From positions 62,001 to 126,000 of the forward strand of contig NZ_LPNR01000125.1 of assembly GCF_019266065.1 (NCBI RefSeq): 64,000 nucleotides of DNA, in the 5' to 3' direction. The DNA is from Nocardia sp. MH4 (GTDB lineage Bacteria > Actinomycetota > Actinomycetes > Mycobacteriales > Mycobacteriaceae). Every line of letters starts with the position of its first letter. Positions within the stretch are counted from its first letter, which is position 1. The notes beneath the pieces are model-generated. The model worked only from the letters and a program-made list of their open reading frames with translations. It did not search any database and was not told the origin of the DNA. This document shows, piece by piece, positions 16,478 to 23,899 of this stretch. The position numbers and the translations under genes are program-made.

Positions 16478-17353
16478 ATGCACCGCTGCGCCGCACCCAC
16501 CGTCGTCGTGCTGGGCAGCGTCAACATGGATCTGGTCACGACCACGCCGCAGCGCCCCGCACCAGGCGAGACCGTCCTCGGGTCCGGCTTCGCGACAGTG
16601 CCGGGCGGCAAGGGCGCGAATCAAGCCATCGCGGCGGCCAGATCAGGCGCGCGGGTGCGCTTCCTCGGCGCGACAGGAGACGACGCGTTCGGTGCCACGC
16701 TGCGATCGACGCTGTCCGACGCCGGTGTCGACACCACCCTGCTACGCACTGTCGACGGGTCGAGCGGGGTGGCCACGATCGTGGTCGACGAGTCCGGCGA
16801 GAACAGCATCATCGTGGTCGCGGGCGCGAACGGGCGGGTGACCGACTTGACCGCGGACGAGCTCGCGGCGATCGCGGACGCCGACATTCTGCTGTGCCAG
16901 CTGGAGATTCCCCTCGCCACCGTGGCCGCGGCCGCCCGGCACGCGCACGCCGCGGACACGGTCGTCGTGCTCAATCCCTCGCCGGTACAGCCGCTGCCCG
17001 CCGCACTATGGGCCGACGTCGACCTGGCGATCGTGAATTCGCTCGAGTCCGAACGATATTCGGCCGACCTCGACCGGATTCCGCACGTGGTCCGCACGCT
17101 CGGCGGCGACGGTGCGCTGTATCGATCAGCCGAGGGCCCCCAGTTCGCGGTCGCCGGACGCACCGTCGACGTCGTCGACACCACCGGCGCCGGCGACGCC
17201 TTCACCGGCGCCCTCGTCGCCACCTGGCCGAAGGGCCCGCGAGCGGCAGTGACCTGGGCCAATGCCGCCGGCGCAGTGGCGACCACCAGGCTCGGCGCCA
17301 GCTCGTCGATTCCGGACCGCGCCCGGATCGAACACGCGCTCGCGACGGACTGA
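16478..17353 (+). CDS. rbsK: Ribokinase (PfkB family)
   Basis: 291 residues. It phosphorylates ribose, or a related sugar or nucleoside, at the 5 position. The PfkB signatures are clear: VVLGSVNMDLV, VPGGKGANQAIAAARSG at about 42-58, and the C-terminal DTTGAGDAFTGAL with the catalytic Asp. No ribose transporter or regulator is adjacent, so the physiological substrate is open. It is divergent from proA and followed about 100 bases later by rtcB. Confidence 0.93.
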   Translation: MHRCAAPTVVVLGSVNMDLVTTTPQRPAPGETVLGSGFATVPGGKGANQAIAAARSGARVRFLGATGDDAFGATLRSTLSDAGVDTTLLRTVDGSSGVATIVVDESGENSIIVVAGANGRVTDLTADELAAIADADILLCQLEIPLATVAAAARHAHAADTVVVLNPSPVQPLPAALWADVDLAIVNSLESERYSADLDRIPHVVRTLGGDGALYRSAEGPQFAVAGRTVDVVDTTGAGDAFTGALVATWPKGPRAAVTWANAAGAVATTRLGASSSIPDRARIEHALATD

Positions 17354-17452
17354 CCCGCTCGCTCCCCGGCACCGCCTGAGCGCCCGATATTCAGGTGCGA
17401 TGCCGCCGCCGCGGTCCTACCGTTGGTAGTACACCGAGGAGAGGACCGAACC

Positions 17453-18664
17453 ATGTTTCCCGTCGAGCTGCGCGGTACCAGGGCGCAGACGCTCATGTGG
17501 GCCAACGAGCACGAGATCGAGCAGTCGGCGCTGCGCCAGCTCCGCAATATCGCCGAGCTGGAGTGGGTGTACGGACTGCGCGTGATGCCGGATGTGCACC
17601 TGGGCAAAGGCGCGACGGTGGGATCGGTCATCGCCATGCGGGACGCGGTCGCGCCCGCCGCGGTGGGTGTCGATATCGGGTGCGGGATGGAGAGCGTCAA
17701 GACCGGGCTGACCGCCGCGGATCTGCCCGATGATCTGCGTTCCCTGCGATCCCGGATCGAGCGGGCGGTGCCGGTGGGGTTCAACGCGCACAAGGAGGCG
17801 GTGAACGTCGCTGCGCTGCATGCCGGTTCGCACGGACAGTCGGCACGGACGAAGGGCTGGGACCGGTTCTGGCGCGAGTTCGGTGATCTGCACCCAGGGG
17901 TGTCGTCGCTGGAGTCCAAGGCGCACAAGCAGATCGGCTCGCTCGGCGGCGGCAATCACTTCATCGAGGTCTGCCTCGATCAGGACGACGCCGTGTGGAT
18001 TCTGCTGCACTCCGGGTCGCGCAATATCGGCAAGGAGCTGGCCGAACGGCACATGGCGGTGGCGCGGGCGCTGCCGCACAATCAGTCGCTGCCGGATCGG
18101 GATCTGGCGGTGTTCCTGGCCGGGACGCCGGAGATGGCCGCGTACCGGCGCGACCTGACCTGGGCGCAGGAGTACGCCGCGCGCAACCGCGCGGTGATGC
18201 TGTCGCTGGTGTGCCGGGCGGTGCGCGACGAATTCGCCGATCGCGAGGTGCGGTTCGACGAGCCGATCTCCTGCCACCACAACTATGTGGCCGAGGAGGT
18301 CATCGACGGTGTGCCGATGCTGGTGACCCGGAAGGGCGCGGTGCGGGCGGGCGCGGGTGACCTGGCGTTGATCCCCGGATCGATGGGGACGCGGTCGTAT
18401 GTGGTGCGGGGCAAGGGGAATCCGGCCTCGTTCCAGTCGGCCTCGCACGGCGCGGGACGGCGGTTGAGCCGGACCGCGGCCAAGAAGCAGTTCACGGTCG
18501 CCGATCTGGTCGCTCAGACCGAGGGCGTGGAATCGCGCAAGGACGCGGGCGTGGTCGACGAGATCCCGGCCGCGTACAAGGACATCGACGAGGTGATCGC
18601 GGCGCAGGCCGACCTGGTCGACGTGGTGGCGACGCTGCGTCAGGTCCTCTGCGTGAAGGGCTGA
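17453..18664 (+). CDS. rtcB: RtcB RNA ligase
   Basis: 403 residues. RtcB joins 2',3'-cyclic phosphate (or 3'-phosphate) and 5'-OH RNA ends using GTP and manganese. Metal ligands are visible in VGVDIGCGM (Asp74, Cys77), GGNHFIE, HSGSRNIG and CHHNYV. The guanylylated His is in QSASHGAGR near residue 335, within LIPGSMGTRSYVV...SASHGAGRRLSR. ATG 17453 follows a strong GAGGAGAGGA ribosome-binding site. No archease or RtcR/RtcA gene is nearby, so regulation by an RtcR-type activator is not evident. Confidence 0.95.
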   Translation: MFPVELRGTRAQTLMWANEHEIEQSALRQLRNIAELEWVYGLRVMPDVHLGKGATVGSVIAMRDAVAPAAVGVDIGCGMESVKTGLTAADLPDDLRSLRSRIERAVPVGFNAHKEAVNVAALHAGSHGQSARTKGWDRFWREFGDLHPGVSSLESKAHKQIGSLGGGNHFIEVCLDQDDAVWILLHSGSRNIGKELAERHMAVARALPHNQSLPDRDLAVFLAGTPEMAAYRRDLTWAQEYAARNRAVMLSLVCRAVRDEFADREVRFDEPISCHHNYVAEEVIDGVPMLVTRKGAVRAGAGDLALIPGSMGTRSYVVRGKGNPASFQSASHGAGRRLSRTAAKKQFTVADLVAQTEGVESRKDAGVVDEIPAAYKDIDEVIAAQADLVDVVATLRQVLCVKG

Positions 18665-18665
18665 G

Positions 18666-19148
18666 TCATCGTCGGCGCAGGGTGCCCGCCACCCCCGCGC
18701 CGACGAGCAGCAGCCCGAGGACGAAGGTGAAGCCGCTGGTGATCCACGCGTTGAGCGCGATGTGCAGCTCGTCGGTCATCAGCGGCAGATCCCCCACCAT
18801 CCGCCAGGTGCTCTCCGGCGAGACGAAGTAGACCAGGCCCGGCAGCACGCCCCACACCAGCCCGGCCAGGATCGTCGCGATCGGCGTGAACCCGGCCAGC
18901 GCGCTGACCAGCAACAACAGCAGTGCGCCCCCGATGATCTGCAGGGTCGAGCCGAACCGGTCGGCGGCATCGCCCAGGATCACCCACCGGCTGGTGTCCA
19001 GCGCACCGTGCGCCGCCAAGGTCATCCCGAGCGGGGTGACGATCAGCGCGAGGAACGCGCCCGCCACGGTGCGCGACGCCCCCGAATTCGTCCGGAACTG
19101 CGACCCGGGCGGCGTCCAGCCCGTAGGCGGATCGAATCTGTTCGCCAT
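18666..19148 (-). CDS. Four-pass membrane protein, function unknown
   Basis: 160 residues. After a Pro/Thr-rich cytoplasmic start there are four hydrophobic segments (about residues 27-47, 67-88, 92-108 and 131-154) and a short basic C-terminus. The sequence resembles small actinobacterial conserved membrane proteins, but no domain was recognised. It is convergent with rtcB (stops one base apart) and divergent from the rqlH-like gene. Confidence 0.75.
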   Translation of the reverse strand: MANRFDPPTGWTPPGSQFRTNSGASRTVAGAFLALIVTPLGMTLAAHGALDTSRWVILGDAADRFGSTLQIIGGALLLLLVSALAGFTPIATILAGLVWGVLPGLVYFVSPESTWRMVGDLPLMTDELHIALNAWITSGFTFVLGLLLVGAGVAGTLRRR

Positions 19149-19424
19149 GCAGCCCTCCGGCAGAGTCCGGTGTCGCGCCCTATTCTCCTCCCTCAGCGGG
19201 CATTTCGCCGAAGGAACGCGATACCCCTCACCAGTCCCGTGGTCGCGCCGACTGATCGCGCACGGGCATGGGCGACTCCCCGGGGACGGGCGCGCCGAGC
19301 CACCGCCCCTCCGATGGCCGCCCGGACACCGCCCGACGCACCTGGCTCCGGCCGGAAACGCGGAGCGGCGGAAAGCTCGTACTGCCGATCGTGTCTGTCG
19401 GTGGGGTCGGGCAGCATGGTGCCC

Positions 19425-21548
19425 ATGACCTCAGCGACCGGCAACGACGTGCTCGACCTGACGGCTCCCGACCTGCGCGAACGCGCGGAGGAGTTGTTGC
19501 GGGAGCTCGCCGGGCCGCAGGCGCGGTTACGGGAGGACCAGTGGGTCGCGATCGAGGCGCTGGTGGTGCAACGCCGCCGGGCGCTGGTGGTGCAACGGAC
19601 CGGCTGGGGCAAGTCGGCGGTGTATTTCATCGCGGCGAAGCTGTTGCGGCGCGCGGGGCGGGGGCCGACGGTGATCGTGTCGCCGCTGCTGGCGTTGATG
19701 CGCAATCAGGTGGCCGCCGCGGAGCGGGCCGGGGTGGTGGCCGACACGATCAACTCGGGCAATGTCACCGAGTGGGACGAGATCCATCAGCGGGTGGCCG
19801 ACGGCGCGGTCGACGTGCTGCTGGTGAGCCCGGAGCGGTTGAACAATCCGGACTTTCGCGATCAGGTGCTGCCCCGGCTGGCCGCCGACGCGGGGCTGGT
19901 CGTGATCGATGAGGCGCACTGTGTCTCGGACTGGGGCCACGACTTCCGGCCCGACTACCGCCGCATCCGGACGCTGATCGCCGATCTCGGCTCGGATGTG
20001 CCGGTCCTGGCGACCACCGCGACGGCCAACGATCGCGTGGTCACCGACGTGGCGGGCCAGATCGGCACCGACACCCTGGTGCTGCGGGGCACGCTGGACC
20101 GCGAGTCGCTGCACCTGTCGGTGGTGCGCTTCGACGACGCGGTGCAGCGCACGGCCTGGCTGGGCGCCCAACTGGACCGGCTGCCCGGCTCGGGCATCAT
20201 CTACTGCCTCACGGTCGCCGCCGCGCACGACCTGGCCGACGTGCTGAATTCGCACGGTCACACCGTCGCCGCCTATACCGGCCAGACCGACCCGGCCGAA
20301 CGCGAGGTGCTCGAGGGCGCGCTGCTGAACAACGAGGTGAAGGCACTGATCGCGACGTCGGCGTTGGGCATGGGCTTCGACAAGCCCGATCTCGGCTTCG
20401 TGGTGCACGTGGGCGCGCCGTCCTCCCCGATCGCCTATTACCAGCAGGTCGGGCGTGCGGGGCGTGGCACCGATCGCGCCGAGGTGGTGTTGCTGCCGGG
20501 CGCGGAGGACGCGCGGATCTGGAGCTACTTCGCCTCGGTGGCGTTCCCGCGCGAGCACATCGTGCGCGCGGTACTGGCCGCCCTGGACACCGATCGGCCG
20601 ATGTCGACGGTGGCGCTGGAACCGCTGGTCGAGCTGAACCGGTCGCGCCTGGAGATGGTGCTGAAGGTGCTCGACGTGGACGGCGCGGTCCGGCGGGTAC
20701 GGGGCGGCTGGCTGTCCACCGGCGAGCCGTGGACCTATGACACCGAGCGCTACGAACGCCTGGCCGCCGCCCGCGACACCGAGCAGCAGGCGATGATCGA
20801 CTACCAGGCGACCACCGCCTGCCGGATGACCTTCCTGCGCCGTCAGCTCGACGATCCCGGCTTGGCCGCCCTCGACGCCGCGACCCCCGATTGCGGACGC
20901 TGTGACAACTGCACCGGCGCCCGCCCCGACACCACCGTCGACGCGGCCGCTGTCGCCGCCACCAGGGCCAGGCTGGACCGGCCCGGGCTCGATCTGGCAC
21001 CGCGCAAGCAGTGGCCGACCGGCATGGCGAAACTGGGAATCCCGTTGTCGGGCAAGATCACCGGTGCCGCCGACACCGGTCGGGTGCTGGGCAGGCTCAC
21101 CGACCTCGGCTGGGGTCAGCGGCTGCGCGCGCTGCTCGACGGACCCGATGCCCCGGTGCCCGACGCCGTCTTCGACGCGTGCATCGCCGTCCTGCGCGAC
21201 TGGAACTGGGCCACCCGGCCGACCTCGGTGCTGGCGCTGGAATCGCCGCGCTATCCGCAGCTCACCACGAGTCTGGCCGCGCGGCTCGCGCAGGTCGGCA
21301 GGCTCGACAACCTCGGCACCTTGCCCACGAGGCCGGATCGGCCGCCGGTGTCGGCGGCGAATTCCGCGCACCGGGTAGCGGGGCTGTTCGACTCGTGGGA
21401 GGTCCCCGATCTGTCCGGCGTCGACGGCCCGATCCTGCTGGTGGACACTCTCACCGACACCGGTTGGACCATGACCGTCGCCGCCCACGCCCTGCGCACC
21501 AGCGGCGCGGACGCGGTCCTGCCGTTCGCCCTGGCCACGCCGACCTGA
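19425..21548 (+). CDS. rqlH: RecQ-like DNA helicase of the RqlH clade
   Basis: 707 residues. Superfamily 2 motor: Walker A RTGWGKS (58-64), DEAH at 162-165 followed by CVSDWGHDFRPDYRR, motif VI QQVGRAGRG. A tetracysteine zinc site follows (one Cys in TTACRMTF, then CGRCDNC). There is no RQC or HRDC domain; instead the C-terminus ends in a phosphoribosyltransferase-like fold with LLVDTLTDTGWTMTVAA. This is the layout described for Mycobacterium smegmatis RqlH, a 3'-5' DNA translocase and helicase. ATG 19425 is used; ATG 19416 is also possible. No repair gene is directly adjacent. Confidence 0.9.
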   Translation: MTSATGNDVLDLTAPDLRERAEELLRELAGPQARLREDQWVAIEALVVQRRRALVVQRTGWGKSAVYFIAAKLLRRAGRGPTVIVSPLLALMRNQVAAAERAGVVADTINSGNVTEWDEIHQRVADGAVDVLLVSPERLNNPDFRDQVLPRLAADAGLVVIDEAHCVSDWGHDFRPDYRRIRTLIADLGSDVPVLATTATANDRVVTDVAGQIGTDTLVLRGTLDRESLHLSVVRFDDAVQRTAWLGAQLDRLPGSGIIYCLTVAAAHDLADVLNSHGHTVAAYTGQTDPAEREVLEGALLNNEVKALIATSALGMGFDKPDLGFVVHVGAPSSPIAYYQQVGRAGRGTDRAEVVLLPGAEDARIWSYFASVAFPREHIVRAVLAALDTDRPMSTVALEPLVELNRSRLEMVLKVLDVDGAVRRVRGGWLSTGEPWTYDTERYERLAAARDTEQQAMIDYQATTACRMTFLRRQLDDPGLAALDAATPDCGRCDNCTGARPDTTVDAAAVAATRARLDRPGLDLAPRKQWPTGMAKLGIPLSGKITGAADTGRVLGRLTDLGWGQRLRALLDGPDAPVPDAVFDACIAVLRDWNWATRPTSVLALESPRYPQLTTSLAARLAQVGRLDNLGTLPTRPDRPPVSAANSAHRVAGLFDSWEVPDLSGVDGPILLVDTLTDTGWTMTVAAHALRTSGADAVLPFALATPT

Positions 21549-21654
21549 GCCACCTCGGCACCCGATCGGCCGGGCGCGCAATCCCTGTCCCTGGTCACCC
21601 CTGCTCCCGTAAGCTCTGTCCGTACGTGCAGGTCAACCGGCCGACGATGGGGTC

Positions 21655-22758
21655 ATGATGGCGTCCACAGCACCGAAGAAGCTCCCTCCGCTGCCCGTGA
21701 TCCGCGCGATCGATCGGTTGCGGGACGCGCTCGGCGCGCTGCAACGGAAACTGGTTCCCGGCCACATCGCCCTGCTGGAGTTCCAGGTCGCCGGCTTTCT
21801 GTCCCAGGCCATCAGCGCCGCCGCCGAACTCGGGATCGCCGACGAACTGGCCCGGGGCCCGCGCACGGCGGCCGAGCTGGCGCGCGCGGTCGAGGCCGAC
21901 GAAGACGGGCTGCGCAGGCTGATGCGGCTGCTGGTGAGTTACGACCTCTTCGCCCAGCGGCGCGACGGCACCTACGCGCTGACCCGGATCGGCGACGCGC
22001 TGCGCAGCGACGCCGAGGTGACGCTGCGTGATCTGTCGCGGTTCTTCGGCTCGCCGTACCACCGCAACCACTGGTCTCATCTCACCGACGCGGTGCGCAG
22101 CGGCGAAGCCGTCGGTCGGGCCTTGGACGGAGCGAGCTTCTTCGAGTACGCGGCGGTGAACCGCGAGGTCGGCGAGTTGTTCGACAACGCCATGACCAGC
22201 GTGAGCACGTTGGCGATCGAGCCCCTGCTCGCCGCCTACGACTTCAGCCGGTTCGGCACCCTCGTCGATGTGGGCGGCGGGCGCGGCAGTCTGCTCATCG
22301 AGCTCCTCGGCCGGTATCCGGCGGCTCGGGGCATCGTGTTCGATCTGCCGAATGTGGTCGAGGACCTTGCCGCCGACCTCGCGGCCGCGGGGCTGGGGCA
22401 GCGCTGCGCGGTCGAGAGCGGCTCGTTCTTCGCGGAGGTCCCGCAGGGCGGCGACGTCTACCTGCTCAAACACATCGTGCACGACTGGTCCGACGCCCAG
22501 GCCGAGCAGATCCTGCGCACCGTGCGCGCCGGCATGCGTCCGACCTCGACATTGCTGCTGCTCGAGCTGGTGCTGCCCGAGCATCGGCGGCCGCACCCGG
22601 GGAAATTCATCGACCTGGAGATGCTGGTGAACACCGAGGGCGGCCACGAACGCACCGAGGCCGAGTTCCGCGCGCTGCTGGCGCGCAGCGGCTTCACCCT
22701 GGAGCGAACAGTCCAGACGGCGGCGCCGGACTGCGTGCTGGAGGCCCGTCCCCGGTGA
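21655..22758 (+). CDS. SAM-dependent O-methyltransferase (Methyltransf_2 type)
   Basis: 367 residues. The N-terminal winged-helix dimerisation domain (about 40-115, including ELGIADELARGPRTAAELA) is followed by a Rossmann SAM domain with LVDVGGGRGSLL (motif I) and LLKHIVHDWSDAQAEQILR, the typical catalytic-His segment. Such enzymes methylate hydroxyls of polyketides, phenolics or other small molecules. No biosynthetic cluster surrounds it, so the substrate cannot be given. It begins about 100 bases after the helicase gene. Confidence 0.88.
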   Translation: MMASTAPKKLPPLPVIRAIDRLRDALGALQRKLVPGHIALLEFQVAGFLSQAISAAAELGIADELARGPRTAAELARAVEADEDGLRRLMRLLVSYDLFAQRRDGTYALTRIGDALRSDAEVTLRDLSRFFGSPYHRNHWSHLTDAVRSGEAVGRALDGASFFEYAAVNREVGELFDNAMTSVSTLAIEPLLAAYDFSRFGTLVDVGGGRGSLLIELLGRYPAARGIVFDLPNVVEDLAADLAAAGLGQRCAVESGSFFAEVPQGGDVYLLKHIVHDWSDAQAEQILRTVRAGMRPTSTLLLLELVLPEHRRPHPGKFIDLEMLVNTEGGHERTEAEFRALLARSGFTLERTVQTAAPDCVLEARPR

Positions 22759-22822
22759 CTGGCGGGTCGACACGCCGCCGCCGATTGTGTGTGCGACCCG
22801 CCACGAGTGCTTCAATGCGGCT

Positions 22823-23212
22823 ATGACCAGGACCTCATTTGCTCGATCCCTGATGGCCGTCGCCGCGGGCTGTGCGGCCGGATTCACCCTCTTGACCGTT
22901 CCCGCCCAGGCGTCGAACGAGAACCCCCTCGACTGCTCCGGCGTGCCGGGCGCGCAGGCCGCGGCCGACCGGGAGAGCGCGCAGCGCGGCATCGCGATCA
23001 CCCCGCTGTGCTTCAGCGGTGGCCTCTACAGCGGCATCCACGCGGGCATTCCGCTGGCCGTGCTGAACCCGCTGACCATGCCGGGCACCGCGAGCGTGTG
23101 CGTCGACGAGCGCGGAACCGTCGAGGCCGCAGCCAAATTCGAATGGACCGACCGGGTCCACGTGATGCCGATGTGCATCCAGAACCGGGCGTTCGGCGTG
23201 TACGAGCTGTAG
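22823..23212 (+). CDS. Small secreted four-cysteine protein
   Basis: 129 residues. A signal peptide (FARSLMAVAAGCAAGFTLL) with probable cleavage after Ala-Gln-Ala at residue 30 is followed by a 99-residue mature protein with four cysteines (LDCSG, PLCFSG, SVCVDE, PMCIQN), probably two disulfides. No family is recognised. ATG 22823 fits the signal peptide. A strong terminator 20 bases downstream makes it a single-gene or last-gene unit. Confidence 0.8.
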   Translation: MTRTSFARSLMAVAAGCAAGFTLLTVPAQASNENPLDCSGVPGAQAAADRESAQRGIAITPLCFSGGLYSGIHAGIPLAVLNPLTMPGTASVCVDERGTVEAAAKFEWTDRVHVMPMCIQNRAFGVYEL

Positions 23213-23232
23213 TTCCGAGCCGCCGATCCGCG

Positions 23233-23266
23233 GTCCGCACGGGGTCGATCCGTGCGGACTTTTTTT
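23233..23266 (+). terminator. Intrinsic terminator after the secreted-protein gene
   Basis: A perfect 10-bp stem (GTCCGCACGG with CCGTGCGGAC) and a 7-base loop are followed immediately by seven T residues. It is one of the few classic U-tailed terminators in this GC-rich window and insulates the EXLDI-MMPL promoter just downstream. Confidence 0.92.
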
Positions 23267-23271
23267 GACCC

Positions 23272-23301
23272 TTGCGATATACGTATACATCTACTTATAG
23301 T
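23272..23301 (+). promoter_or_regulatory. Promoter with operator-like palindrome before the EXLDI-MMPL operon
   Basis: TTGCGA at 23272-23277 and TATAGT at 23296-23301 form a -35/-10 pair with an 18-base spacer. The spacer contains the perfect palindrome TATACGTATA (23278-23287), placed where a repressor would block RNA polymerase. A second palindrome, ATGCGCAT, lies in the leader at 23396-23403. Confidence 0.55.
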
Positions 23302-23427
23302 GAGTCGGGCGGGACACACAGTCGCCGCACAACTGCACACAGACCAGCGACGACGAGCCGGAACAGGGGCTCGCCGCTCGAATACCCATGCCCATATGCG
23401 CATGCACATATTGAAATGGAGCGACCG

Positions 23428-23871
23428 ATGACCACCGAGACGCACCCGACGCCCGCCACCGTCGACACCACCAAGCCCGACACCACCAAGCCCGACGCCG
23501 ACGGATTCGGCCCGATCACCGTCAAGGTCGGCCCCGGGGGCGGCCGCTTCCAGCGCTTCACCGGGCGCAAGGTCGGCGAGTCGCGGCAGGTGAGCAAGAA
23601 GAGCGTCGACACCATTCGCGTGTACCTCACCCGCAAGGGCAACTACGTGGTGCACACCCAGACCTCCGAGTGGGCGGACTATGCGCTTGCCGAGCACTGG
23701 ACCAAGGACTGGAAGGACTGGCGCTCGATGATCGGCGAGCAGAACTGGGGCGATTTCACCGTCGAGGTCGTCGACTCGCTCGACGCGCTGCGCGCGCTGG
23801 TGCCGCCGAAGGTCCACGAGACGATCGCCGACCGCGCGCGGCATCCGCGGACCCAAGACCTCGACGTCTGA
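23428..23871 (+). CDS. EXLDI-family protein
   Basis: 147 residues. It matches the EXLDI family in its RFTGRKVGESRQV and IRVYLTRKGNYVVHTQT segments, the WGDFTVEVVDSLDALRALVP block and the C-terminal LDV in place of the family's LDI. After the N-terminal Thr/Pro-rich tail (1-33) it lacks the helical, DNA-binding-like N-terminal region that I associate with longer members. ATG 23428 has a GGAGCGA ribosome-binding site. It lies 28 bases upstream of an MMPL transporter and shares its promoter, so it may sense or modulate the transported compound. Function is unknown. Confidence 0.7.
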   Translation: MTTETHPTPATVDTTKPDTTKPDADGFGPITVKVGPGGGRFQRFTGRKVGESRQVSKKSVDTIRVYLTRKGNYVVHTQTSEWADYALAEHWTKDWKDWRSMIGEQNWGDFTVEVVDSLDALRALVPPKVHETIADRARHPRTQDLDV

Positions 23872-23899
23872 CCCACCTGGCCCGGAAAGGACCTCCATC

